Assembly: GCF_947507565.1 (NCBI RefSeq)
Contig: NC_089192.1
Location: forward strand, 1,302,001-1,366,000
From: Oscarella lobularis
Taxonomy: Eukaryota > Porifera > Homoscleromorpha > Homosclerophorida > Oscarellidae
Direction of reading: 5' to 3'
DNA length: 64,000 nt
How positions within the stretch are numbered: the first letter of the stretch is position 1; the number at the start of each line of letters is the position of its first letter. Of the stretch, positions 10,630-20,372 are shown one piece after another. Below the pieces are notes generated by a model, which saw nothing but the letters and a program-made list of their open reading frames with translations, had not been told where the DNA came from and searched no databases. The translations under genes and the position numbers were made by a program.

Positions 10630-11755
10630 ATGGGAGTCGATCTAACAGGCGGCTGGAAATTCGGCAAGTTCCTCATCTTCTTCTTCAATCTCATCTTCTG
10701 GGTATATATGACGCGGAGGTAGCGAAAGCCTCCTACTTTCTCTCCTCAGATCTTCGGCTTGGTTCTCATCATCATCGGAGCAATCGCAATGGTACTTTAG
10801 AAGAGACTTCTCGATCGTCCACTGACACGCCCACATGTTTTAGGATAAATACGGTAATATCTTCAGTCTCGACCCTAATCAAAGCTGGACGTCCGGCCTG
10901 TCACTCGTCATCGCCGTTGGCTGCATGATCTTCGTGATCGCCTTTTTCGGATGCTTCGGCGCTCTCAGGCAAAATTGTCCCTTCTTGTACATTGTACGTC
11001 GAGAAGAACGAAATATGAAACCGAATTTTGACGTTGTTGTTTAGTTTGCCCTTCTTATGTCGATTGTGTTTTTTCTGACGATCGCCGGCTTCGCTCTTTT
11101 CGTCAAATTTAAGAAGCAGGTTTGGTTAATTGGAAGAGTGTCCGACTCTTCTGAGTCTGCCACTAATTATTATTGATAAATTTATGATATTCTAGATTGA
11201 GAGCAGATTGAAGAGCGCCATGATTGATAGCATGAACAGTTACAACGAAACGGGAACCAAAGACGTGTGGGACAGCATGCAATCCAAATGGGTATGGTAT
11301 ATTCGCTGTTATTGACTTTGAGGAGAGGAATTCATTTTGTTCTTTCTTGCATGGTTAGCCCAAATGCTGCGGAACGAATAATTACACTGACTGGTGCCGT
11401 CTTTGGGGGATTGTGCCCGAGAGCTGTTGCATAGACAAAACTATGGATTGTCCGTGGCAGCGGTAAGAGCACAACCAACATTCGCCAAAACGTATGTTAT
11501 AGTGACAGTATGTGTATTGGAAGTCGTTGTATTCTCGCGCGTCGTAGGGTTGCTATGAGGAGACCATTGGGTCAGTGGACAGTCATTGGCGTGCCGCTGC
11601 TGGCATTTCTGGTATCGTTGCTCTCGTTGAAGTACGGGCATAATCAACGCTTTCTAATCAATCTAATTAGTGTTATTGATTTTTAGGCTCTTGCTGTGAT
11701 TCTTGGCTGTGGTTTGGCTAGGGCAATTTCAGAGGGCAAGTATGAAGTCGTCTAA
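10630..11755 (+). CDS. Tetraspanin, 8 exons
   Basis: Four-pass membrane organiser protein. Exons: 10630-10701, 10750-10791, 10844-10993, 11045-11119, 11196-11291, 11359-11462, 11548-11631, 11687-11755; about 230 aa. TM1 spans exons 1-2 (KFLIFFFNLIFW|IFGLVLIIIGAIAM). TM2 ends GCFGALRQNC, the family signature, and TM3 is in exon 4. The large extracellular loop has the CCG motif (PKCCGTNNYTDW), a second cysteine pair (PESCC) and GCYEE. TM4 is in exons 7-8 and the tail ends KYEVV. Frames are clear within every exon, but exon 6 ends in phase 2 while exon 7 must start in phase 0, so one base is missing at that junction. That may be an assembly indel, an allele, or a sign of a damaged gene. Otherwise the gene looks intact and typical in size. 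Confidence 0.88.
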
Positions 11756-11974
11756 ATGCACTGTCCACAAAGAATGGTGATTGAAAGCAGGACAATGTCG
11801 GCGGTTTGAGTAGGAATGCACATGATGCGATGAATAATTGAATTGGCGATGATTAATTGAATTAGGGAGGGGCCCCCGCCGATTTCTGCGCAATTCTCCT
11901 CTTTGAACCGACAGCGTTCAGTCACGAAGGTCTTCCTTGACATGAGCTCTTGAGGCGTGCGAATTAATTAAACC

Positions 11975-12244
11975 ATGTGGCAATTATTTGCTTCTCGCTT
12001 TCTTCTCTTGACGCTACTTGCAGCACAATGTAAGCAGCCTGTAGAGAAAAGAATAGTTGCACGTCTCTGGCAACGCCAATATATGCCCTCAGTCGATGAG
12101 CATCATAACGGTCTTATAATCACCGTTCTTTTCCGTCTATACGCAGGTCTTGCTCAAGCGCATATACAAATAACTTATCCCGACGTTACCTCTGGCGTGC
12201 CAGTTGAGGTGAACGAAGAAACGGACGTCAGCATTACAGTCAGG
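11975..12244 (+). CDS. 5' end of a secreted or membrane protein gene, probably interrupted
   Basis: Exon 1 (11975-12029) encodes a signal peptide starting MWQLFASRFLLLTLLAAQ. A phase-1 intron (12030-12146) leads to exon 2 (12147-12244), which has an extracellular beta-sandwich look: IQITYPDVTSGVPVEVNEE followed by TDVSITVR. Exon 2 ends at a good donor (gtaact). The repeat element at 12254 starts only 9 nt into the next intron, and I find no downstream exon of matching character before the sialyltransferase relic. Family unknown; likely a truncated gene. Confidence 0.5.
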
Positions 12245-12253
12245 GTAACTAAG

Positions 12254-12369
12254 CAGAGCGAGCGCGTTGTGTACAAACAGAGGACTCAGGGGGCGGTGTC
12301 GCCCACCCACACGAGGGAAAAGCTAAAAGGGGCGTATATGTCTTCTAGGCGAGGATAAGTACGGGAGCG
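12254..12369. repeat. Dispersed repeat element, copy A
   Basis: About 116 bp sharing long exact stretches with 20373-20512 (from GCGCGTTGTGTACAAAC through GGCGAGGATAAGTACGGGAG). It lacks the extra arm that forms the 13-bp GC-rich palindrome of copy B. Confidence 0.75.
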
Positions 12370-12596
12370 GTTAGACCGTTCAAGTACGAAGTGATAGGAG
12401 GTAAAGTTGCAGGATTTTAATTGGGGGGCTTCAAACCAAGAGTTTTTCTCAAACGCTCAGTGTCTCCATCGAATTTCGACGGCGTCTTTACTTTCTCAAA
12501 CGCCTTCCTACAGCGTCTTACAGCATGCCGCCGCGGCTGCTTTCAGCTTCAGTCATAGCAGAGTTTCCATTATCGACAACGTTGCAGTTAAATCGT

Positions 12597-13187
12597 AAGT
12601 CGCAGCTGTAGCTACACGGTACTCAAAGCCTCGTGCCTTTCTTGGCAATTACTGTAGTCGTTTGTTCGGAAATGCCTGAATATACTTTAATTATCCTTCC
12701 TCTTCGAGCTTCCGGCGAAGTTCTATATCTGACGTGAATTTGTGAGCTGTACCTGGTTTCAATTCTTCTTTATTAGTGTAATAGTGTTTGTATTTGCCCT
12801 CCTTGTTGAGCCCATACCCAAACACATTTGCGTTTAGAAGTCAGATGTTGTGTGCATCATGCGTGCCGGCTTACATCGGATTGTTTAATTAATGGAAATT
12901 TTTGACTGTGCTCTACTTGCAAACTCGATTTCCATCAGTGCAGATGGTATATCAAGTATTTTGTTTGGTTTGTGATAAAAGTTAGCTGCAATGCGAGCGT
13001 AGAGGCTTTGAAACGTCATCTTTTTGCCAACGTCTGCTTCATATCCCTTTGTAATTGCGTCGTTCATTCTAGACCAATACTACATATAGAATATATAACT
13101 TCTGAATGCACTTGCCTTATGACAACGTCGTGGCCATCGATTATAGAACCGTAGTTAGATCCAATCATGCTATCCGAGTTACCGACT
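12597..13187 (-). pseudogene. GT29 sialyltransferase relic, copy 3
   Basis: Minus strand: 3' half of exon 3 (VGNSDSMIGSNYG..IDGHDVVIR), the GC-donor intron, exon 4 (MNDAITKGYEADVGKKMTF through residues matching SISIN), then a direct jump to exon 6. Exon 5 (motif S first half) is deleted. Exon 6 has frame-breaking changes near its end. The 5' part (exons 1-2 and start of 3) is absent: at about 13187 the sequence switches to GH79. Confidence 0.88.
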
Positions 13188-13372
13188 ATTTTACCAATAT
13201 TTAGAAAAGCTATTGTAACAGCTCGAGCTTATAATTCAGCCGCCTTGCAAAAGAGTCAATTGAAATTTCTCACAAACAAGAAATGCACTGACTCTTACTT
13301 CGGGATTACCCGGGCTACTGCATGCTGCGTATACTCGAAGATCGTCGGATATGTTTGTTTGCTCTAATGAAA
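13188..13372 (-). pseudogene. GH79 fragment: exons 15 and 16
   Basis: Closely matches 655-835 of the intact gene: on the minus strand ISDDLRVYAACSNPE (exon 15), its short intron, then part of exon 16. It abuts the sialyltransferase relic in an order opposite to the intact cluster, so at least one rearrangement after duplication is needed. Confidence 0.8.
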
Positions 13373-13570
13373 AGCTGCAAGGCTGATCTAAATCGATAAT
13401 AAGAACAGAAACGCTGCCTAGAGTGGGCGTGCATCGACATTGATTACCTTTCGAAGTAAACATTGAAACAGCTTTTCGAAGTCAGCAATAGAAAAACAGA
13501 TATAGAAATTCGCATAAGACCCTGACAAAAGATGACGTCATTCACAGAACTACAGTACGCTACGTACGCT

Positions 13571-13636
13571 AGTTCGTATCTAGTTCGTATCTAGTTCGTA
13601 TCTAGTTCGTATCTAGTTCGTATCTAGTTCGTATCT
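13571..13636. repeat. 11-bp tandem repeat, 6 copies
   Basis: AGTTCGTATCT repeated six times without mismatch, ending 23 bp before the start codon of the CARD gene. Likely unstable in copy number; could change promoter or 5' UTR spacing. Confidence 0.95.
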
Positions 13637-13659
13637 ACGAGCTCTCAGTCTGAAAAGCA

Positions 13660-16600
13660 ATGGCAGATGCGATTTGGCTCTCGGAGGAAATAGCGAGTCG
13701 TCTCGCGAACTTCGTCGCAAAAGGGTCTCTTTTGAAGAATCTTATGCTAAAGGGTTTCGTTACGACATCCCAGCGAGAAGAAATCGAGCGGTTTGCGCAG
13801 GAAAACTGCGAGAAGGCGGCGATAAAGCTGCTCAGTTATCTTCGAGATCGACAGCAGCCCGGAACTTTCGACGATTTTTGCGACGTTCTGAAGGAAACGG
13901 ATGGCTGTCAAGATCTCTATCGCTTTATCTTTCGACGACGTTCCGGTAAGTAATGGTCTCTTACCCAGACTCTCGAGTTATTCGATCTAACGCGGTATGG
14001 AATGCAGCACCTCCCACTTTCATTTTTGGTGACGTACACAGTAGTATAGAGAGAGTCTGGGTACTACGTACGCGAAGGAAAAACTAACGACTCCCTAACG
14101 GTGATAGTTATGATGTTGGAGCAGATTGATCACGACTGCTTAGAGCAATACGGTGATCAATTCTTTATGGGCGAGTCAGCGCGGTTTGTTATGCGTATTG
14201 GTACCATCGTCTTGCTTCTGTTTTTTTCACTTCTGCTATCGTTTATTTGCGTCGTGGTGGTTGTGGTTCCACTATTAGGGAATGGGGATGGAGCGGATCC
14301 TAATTACTACCATCCATGTGGGGATCCATCCATGTGGGTCCAAGCAGTTGCTGTAGTGGTGCTGGCTACTGATAGTGCTGACGCTGTTATACGTACGCTG
14401 CAAACTCGATTGCCTTTTGACGATAAAAAACTCTTTCGCCAAACGGTTACGATTTGCGAGAAATATAAATCTCCTTTAGATCACATTTTGTGTCTTCTCG
14501 AGGGATATAAAAAAATATGTTGTCCAATCAGCGACGGAGCAAATGACCGGTTTGTTGCTATGCGACGAGCAAATGACACGTTTGTTTCTAAACTTTTGGA
14601 ACTTTCTTCTGACTTGGGAATTGCGGCGAACGTTTCAAATTTGTGTGAAAATCGTCTGATTTTGATCGCACTCTTTTTCGTGGCATTATTGACCGTTATT
14701 TTGATAGCAATCGGATCGTTTTTTGCACTTCGTCCGTTTAGGCTTTGGGTAAGCATTTTCTACAACAGTTCCACTCTACAGCGCTAGCAATTTTTTTAGC
14801 TTGGCAAGCGATGGTGTCAACGTCTTCATGAAGCTTTTGGCTCCTTTCCGCCGCGCTATGGGGAAGGTACAACGCTGTCATTTTTTCAAAAGCAATACGA
14901 GTAGAGTAACCGCGTTGCATGTAGGCGTTATATCAAAACTTCTGCTGTTTGATTGGGAAGAAGTGAAGTGGTGGGGGAAGGCACTATTCAGTGACAGAAT
15001 AGGCCACGATATTAAAACTTTGCGCCGTCAAGTAGCGAAATTTAGCGAAGTATCATCAAAGGGGGAAAGCGTTCCTGTCGCTGTTCTTCAAGACCTAATG
15101 GAAAGAGTTGAAAGTATTAGACAACTACTTTCATTTATTCCAGAGTTAGAATTTGAATTTAAAAGGGAGTCCAACGATGTCTTACAGGTGAGAGAAGTCT
15201 TTGATTTCTTTTTTCTTTAAATTTTATTCTAGAATGTTTGTGTCCTCGTATCCGGGCAAAAACCGAACGAACCACCCGGTTCTGTACACTCTGCTCCGAT
15301 AGAGAAGTTGGATTCTACAGATGATTCCATACTTCTTAAAATGAAAGAACAAAATGTGCACCTGAGAAGGACTGCTACTGTTTCAAAGTTAGTGGACGAG
15401 TTAGGTAGCCGACTGGTGCTCCCTAGCCACTTAATTAGCTTGGATATTCCTCCCGGAGCTTTGGCTCGCGGTAAGCGTCAGAAAATAACTCTAAGCCTTT
15501 TTCTGTCAGATCACAGCGTGTGGGTGGAAGGAAAGAAAGCTTTCTTATGGCTTTTGGCTTTGTCTCCCAATCTGACGTTTCGGAAATTTGTATCGTTTCA
15601 GTGTCCTCACTCATTTGATTTTAGCGAACTCTCTGGCACTCGCATATCATTACTCTACAGAAGCAATTCGCCATCACTGTATAGCTTAGTGGGAGAACTC
15701 ACTCATGAAGCTCGTGTCTCCGTGTTTAGTGATGCAGTGGTTAGCCTCTCGTCCGATCATATTACGTATCATACGAAATCGTTTTCTGATCATCTGAGCA
15801 TCGCAACAGGACCGTTTATAGTGACAGTGCAGTCGTACGTGTCAAAGAATTTTGTTCCTGCTAAAAGAAAAACTCTTGCAGTGAAATTAGTGTTTTCTTG
15901 TTCTTGTTTAGAAGTTCTTCATCGAATTAGAAAGTGCATGGAAGAGACAAGAGAGAGTTTGGAAAAGAGGAGCGGTGATCAATTTTCTTGTTGTGCAGAG
16001 ACACACTCGTGTTTTGAAGTTTCTCTTTCAAGCATAGAGAATAACTTTTGGACGCCGGTGGGAGTTGATACTATCACCATTTCCGGAGAAGACTTGCGAA
16101 AGACTCTTGACCACTCTAATGGGGCATTGAACCACTGGATTACTGAAACCTTCATTCTTGAGTGCGTGAATACGCCAAGAGAGCATGGCATCGCGCTGGA
16201 ATGCAACTCTTTGCGGAGAGATCCAAATGGTGAAGTAAAAGAAACACCGCATACAGTATGCGTATCACTTGAACCCAGTGGTAGCACTAATTGGTGGTCT
16301 ATTGCCGTCGGCATATTTTCTTCGGTCATTGGCCTTTTTGGAGTCATCTTCGTCGGCGTCTGGTCGCTCTGGATGATAGTAACGCCGTATACAGTACGCG
16401 TATCACTTGAACCCAGTGGTAGCACTAATTGGTGGTCTATTGTTGCTCCCGTCGGCATATTTTCTTCGGTCAGTGGCCTTTTTGGAGTCATCTTCGGCTT
16501 CTGGATGTTAGTAGTGAAACCAATAAAGTTGTTTTTAGCGCCAAACACCAAAAGAAAGTCTTCGATTCGAAATCCACCGCTGTTTATAGGTAGCGATTTC

Positions 16601-16937
16601 TGTTTGCATGCAGCAAAGCCAAACTGTTCTAGTGCTTGTTTTAGATGAACTTCCCAAGGAGGTGAATCCTGCTCTCACTCGCGTTGTGGCTAGACTGATA
16701 GGCGCCAAATGGGAAGAACTTGTGATCGTTTTGGGGGGAAATAGCAATGACGTAGAACAGTACAGGCAAAATTCTCGCAAAAATTTTAATCGAGCAATGG
16801 AGACTATAGAGAGTTGGGAGAAGGCCAATAGGAGTCACGTAGCCACAGCTGAGGCCCTTATTGCAGCTTGCGAGAAGTGCGGCATTCATAAAGAAAAAAT
16901 TATTGTCGCTTACAAAAAAGAAGTTGAGTGTCCGTGA
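13660..16937 (+). CDS. CARD-transmembrane-ZU5-transmembrane-DEATH domain protein, 6 exons
   Basis: Putative death-fold signalling adaptor or receptor. Exons: 13660-13945, 14108-14748, 14800-14866, 14925-15187, 15233 to about 16513, about 16614-16937; about 953 aa if the last intron is as drawn. Residues 1-95 form a CARD (LLKNLMLKGFVT, KAAIKLLSYL, FDDFCDVLKE). Exon 2 carries two membrane helices (IGTIVLLLFFSLLLSFICVV and LILIALFFVALLTVILIAIG) around a Cys-containing segment. Exon 5 starts with a linker and a ZU5 domain (GSRLVLP, LDIPPGALARG), and ends with two near-identical hydrophobic segments. Exon 6 is a DEATH domain (VVARLIGAKWEELVIVLG through TAEALIAACEKCGI). The last splice is uncertain; a 100-nt intron using gtgaaa gives the right phase. 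PIDD1, UNC5 and ankyrins also pair ZU5 with DEATH, but none has this CARD-plus-membrane layout. Confidence 0.82.
16246..16515 (+). repeat. In-frame tandem duplication of a membrane segment
   Basis: Two adjacent units of about 135 nt inside exon 5 of the CARD-ZU5-DEATH gene, each encoding VSLEPSGSTNWWSI followed by a hydrophobic run (VGIFSSV.GLFGVIF). Nucleotide identity is high, so the duplication is recent. It changes the number of membrane passes and hence possibly which side the DEATH domain faces. Confidence 0.9.
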
Positions 16938-17394
16938 TTCTCTGCAGAGCGTTAATTGAAGCTGCATGAGGTGACATTTTTGCGTTAAAAGATTATACAC
17001 TGCATGTAGTGTTGCGGTATGCTCTTCTTAGAATTTTTTGAATATCACTATTCCTTTCTATCACTAACGAAGCGATCACACAGCTTGCAGCTTTATGCAT
17101 GTTTCATTAATGCTAGGGCCGAATTAACAAATTTTCGCCGCGTTAGTTAGTATTACAGAATTGAATACTATCTAATACAGTTTTAAGTCTTTCCTAGCTC
17201 ACAGTACACTACCCAAATCCTTTTTAAGTATCTTAGTGCGGAATTCCTATTTTCTACACTTGCTGTTGTAACTTAGCTATGTTACGGTCAAAGACTCCCC
17301 CACGGGGCCACCAGTTTCATTTTGGTAGCGTCGATCCGTGTGTGAAACTGCAAAGCTGCGTTCAAGAGCGATTAGATAAATGTTTTAACTCAAT
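16938..17394. other. Intergenic, no gene seen
   Basis: 3' flank of the CARD gene followed by sequence without a trusted ORF. Contains CCCCACGGGGCCACC near 17299, otherwise unremarkable. Confidence 0.4.
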
Positions 17395-17835
17395 TTCTTC
17401 CGTTTGGAATTGAAGTTGTTTTTCTTGTCTCTCTTCTTAGTTGCTTTTTTCAGCAAGTAGACCAGAGATAAAAACGAGTAGACTTACCCTAACAGGCTAG
17501 CATGTTAAATGAGTTCCAACGTCATATCTATTGCCTATAGTCAATTCTTTTTTTCAAAGACTTGCTTCTATGAAACTCACAACGTCTCCTTTTAGACCGC
17601 CCGAGCAAATATGACCTGGCGACTGGCGCTTCTGGCGACAATTGGCTTGCCAGGTATACAAGCTGCGGATTTTTCAAGTCAAGCACAAGCACGCTGCTAT
17701 TGTACCAAGCTGGACTCTCTTCACTGTTTAGATGCCAGTCAAAATTGAAGCTGACGTATCCGTGGCCTGTAGTTCCAATTACATTGCTAAAATCAATGCT
17801 CAGCTCGTTCGCCCGAGCTACATAGAGGAACAAGT
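17395..17835 (-). pseudogene. GH79 5' relic, copy 4
   Basis: Minus strand: exon 1 mature part is open (NELSIDFSNVIG, YVSFNFDWHLNSEESP, LDLKNPQLVYLASQLSP) but the signal peptide is lost. The start of intron 1 is deleted so that exon 1 runs into exon 2, and the exon 2 donor is altered. Exon 3 remnant near 17510-17535. The left edge resembles bases 1-60 of the window. Confidence 0.8.
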
Positions 17836-17978
17836 TTTTGTCGGGAAAAATGTCTCGGTGTGCATGCAGTAAATTGCACAGTACTATATTGTGTGAATAA
17901 ACGGTCTGATTGCTTACGGTACGATTGATATCGGGCTCAGTTTAATTAAAGCACGTAGAGCGTGCTATTACGACGTTT

Positions 17979-18193
17979 TTGCCTTGAGGATTTAAAAAAT
18001 CGTCTTGAGGATTTAAAAAATCGTCTTGACGATTTTTGCCTTGACAATTTTTGCCTTGAGGATTTAAAAAATCGTCTTGAAGATTTAAAAAATCGTCTTG
18101 ACGATTTTTGCATTTACGATTTTTAAAAATCGTCTTGTCGTCAAGACGATTTTTGGATTATTGCCTTGAAGACTTTTAAAAATCGTCTTGACG
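17979..18193. repeat. AT-rich self-complementary repeat array
   Basis: Irregular tandem copies of a unit like CTTGAGGATTTAAAAAATCG alternating with its inverted form GACGATTTTTGCCTT. Many copies are inverted relative to each other, so the whole stretch can fold into multiple hairpins. Confidence 0.85.
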
Positions 18194-18410
18194 GACTGGT
18201 ACGGTGGCGAGTGTTTAGGCGGCGGTCGTGGTCGTCCGATCTAGTGTAATCGCCGTCTGCGAGGACAATCAGGGGAGTGTTCTCAGTCTCACACGAGAAA
18301 TGAGGCGGCGCGTGCCGTGCAGACGGCACGCGCCGCGTGTGCCGTCTACGAGAAGCAGACGGCACGCGCCGTGTGAGACTGAGAACACTCCCCTCACCAT
18401 GGTACCAGTC
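18194..18410. mobile_element. Foldback element with nested palindromes, 217 bp
   Basis: Ends GACTGGTAC...TGG (18194 on) and CCA.GGTACCAGTC (to 18410) form a short terminal inverted repeat. Inside, a perfect 24-bp inverted repeat spans 18271-18294 and 18371-18394 and encloses three alternately oriented GC-rich GGCGCGTGCCGT-type arms. No coding capacity. A partial relative lies at 19082. Confidence 0.65.
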
Positions 18411-19081
18411 TATCACGCCTCCCTATGTACACTACTCTTCTCCTTAGAATTTAGCCGGAACTGTTGCCGAAACGAACAAATCGACGTCGCCGGTGATAAA
18501 AACCGAAATGCTGGAAAAATTCGGGTCCACGAGTGGTCATCTGCCCTCCAACGGTTCACATATAAGCTAACTTAAGCGTTAACTCCGTTTGTCAACCTGT
18601 CGCTAGCTCTGCCCTAGCTCTTTCGCGTTTAGTAAGCTAGCTTTTGCGCTCGGGCTAACAGTTGCGAGTGACAGGCAGCGCTATATAGGGGAAGCCGTGC
18701 ATGTTGTGTCCTCGGTGATCGTAGGGCAGGGCTCGCTCTTTTCGAAAATGTCACAGAAATTTGGAAGTATACCTTTCAGTTCTTTTGTGTGCCGATATAT
18801 GCGCTTATCGTTTGCGGCATTGGGTTCTTCCTAGAGCATGGGGGAAGTGGCGGCAACTGAAAGAATGTATATGACAGAGATATTTGTGTCTGTCGAGGAC
18901 TTGGTTAGGTACTTCAGGTTGCTCAAAAATTCTATCATGGGCGGCGATGCCCGCGCGTTCATTTCTGCAGCAGCAGAGGCTATGATGAGCAGTACAGCAA
19001 GCGTGACTAGCTGACTCTGAATGAGCGGCAAATGAGGCGCGTGGTATTTTGACTACGGTAGAGAGGCGTTTCGCTTATTTT
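18411..19081. other. Intergenic, no supported gene
   Basis: One minus-strand open stretch (19031-18831) could encode a signal-like segment (LVTLAVLLIIASAAAEMNA) but has no ATG at its head and no linked exon. Nothing else stands out. Confidence 0.3.
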
Positions 19082-19165
19082 GACTGGTACCATGGTGAGC
19101 ATTTAGACGACTCACCACGCTCCCACGAGAAATAGAAAATTGATACCGTCACGCCTCCCTACCTA
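19082..19165. repeat. Partial copy of the 18194 foldback element
   Basis: Starts GACTGGTACCATGGTGAGC, contains GAGCATTTAGACGACTCACC and CACGAGAAAT, and ends with TCACGCCTCCCTA, which also follows the 18194 element. The internal GC-rich palindromes are missing. Confidence 0.5.
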
Positions 19166-19480
19166 GTATACCACGTCTAGACAAAACACCGCACGCACCT
19201 CATTCACATCGCTCATTTCAGCGAGTCACAATGCTGAGCTCCTTAGCGTGGCTTCAACTGCTGCAGCGACGGACACAACGCCATCTCCCAGGCCCCTCGC
19301 GCATAGAATTAATTAAATGATGAAGAGCGATCAGTACCTAACCAAGCCCCAGACACGGGCACATATCCCTTACATATTTCTTATGTCAGTTTTCATCACT
19401 TTGCCCAAGCTCCGGAACAACAAACCGAACGCCGCAAACGCACATCGGCACGACCTTGAAAACAAACGAAAGGTAAGCGC
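19166..19480. other. Intergenic, no gene seen
   Basis: No trusted reading frame; a short ORF from 19317 is uninterrupted mainly because of A-rich composition. Confidence 0.3.
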
Positions 19481-19638
19481 TGAAACGTATGCACCACCCA
19501 CATCAAGAAGCCCGGTAATTAGATGCAAACGAGCATTCCAAACTTCTCTCGGAAAGCGGAAACGTATCCACCCCCAACATCAAAAAGCCTGCTAATTAGA
19601 TGCAAACTAGATGCAAACGAGCATTCCAAACTTCTGTG
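19481..19638. repeat. Direct repeat, two units of about 75-80 bp
   Basis: GAAACGTATGCACCACCCAC... (19481 on) and GAAACGTATCCACCCCCAAC... (19559 on) both run to GCATTCCAAACTTCT. The second has an extra short duplication of TAGATGCAAAC. Confidence 0.85.
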
Positions 19639-19818
19639 ACGTCACATCCCGTTTCACGAAAGGACCCAAATTTCTCCAAAACGAAAAGAGAAGGACCCTA
19701 ACAAACACCCAGGTGCACAACTACAATCTATCGGACACCAGACGGACACACTCGCGACACCGCACCACAGGCCACTTTTCCGGTATGCCCGTTAGTAAAT
19801 TTTTATAACCAAAAACTA

Positions 19819-19844
19819 TGTCTCGGTACTCAGGTACCGAGACA
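19819..19844. repeat. Perfect hairpin, 11-bp stem and 4-nt loop
   Basis: TGTCTCGGTAC - TCAG - GTACCGAGACA. Lies just before the fourth copy of the GH79 upstream segment and may mark an insertion boundary. Confidence 0.75.
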
Positions 19845-19849
19845 AAAAC

Positions 19850-20340
19850 TAAGCGAGAAGATGAGTAGCGAAAGAGCTCATATGGAAATGAAATCACGTG
19901 CCGCTTTGGGAAGCTCACGTGCTTCAATACTTTTGCTTCAACTGCGCAATTTATTTGCACTAGAAAAAATTTTTGTCAAGTGAACTAGTCTCCTTGGCAG
20001 GCAAGCACAACAAGGCTAAAGTAGAGCATCAAGCAATGATCTGCGCAATTCCTTGCTTGCATGCTTCCGCAATCGACTTTATCTCTGACACTATGCTTGG
20101 GCATAATTTCTGAGGCACTGAAGCGAAAGAACAAAAAGGGAGCAAATGCAATAACGCGCGTTAAGTGAAGTTGCTCCAAAGAAGGGATTGCGGCTCTCAA
20201 TCGAACGCTGCAATCGGCTGCTAGTGCCTTCTTACGGCAGCCCTAGTCTGAGGACGTGAAGTGGAACGTGTGAACGAGCAGCGCGATCGTTTGCTCTTTG
20301 CGCCAAAAGCTGATAAGGTAGTTGCTGTACACCGAGGATT
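19850..20340. repeat. Diverged copy of the GH79/tetraspanin upstream segment
   Basis: Matches 9885-10375 in order: the GH79 start region (AAGCGAGAAGATGAGTAGCG), CACGTGCCGCTTTGGGAAG, GCATCAAGCAATGAT, ACTATGCTTGGGCAT, and the tetraspanin-proximal CAGCGCGATCGTTTGCTC. The tetraspanin coding exons are absent: after GCCAAAAGCTGATAAGG the sequence diverges. Confidence 0.75.
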
Positions 20341-20372
20341 TTAGACAGACACTTGGTTCAGTTTTTGTCGCC

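Noticed and set aside
10642-10836. Acidic minus-strand ORF (EDEIEEEDEELAEF)
   Set aside because: Antisense of tetraspanin exons 1-2 and their pyrimidine-rich intron.
17960-18193. CRISPR-like array
   Set aside because: Units are irregular, self-inverting and have no unique spacers, and the genome is eukaryotic.
18831-19031. Minus-strand signal-peptide-like stretch
   Set aside because: No ATG at its head, no downstream exon and no similarity.
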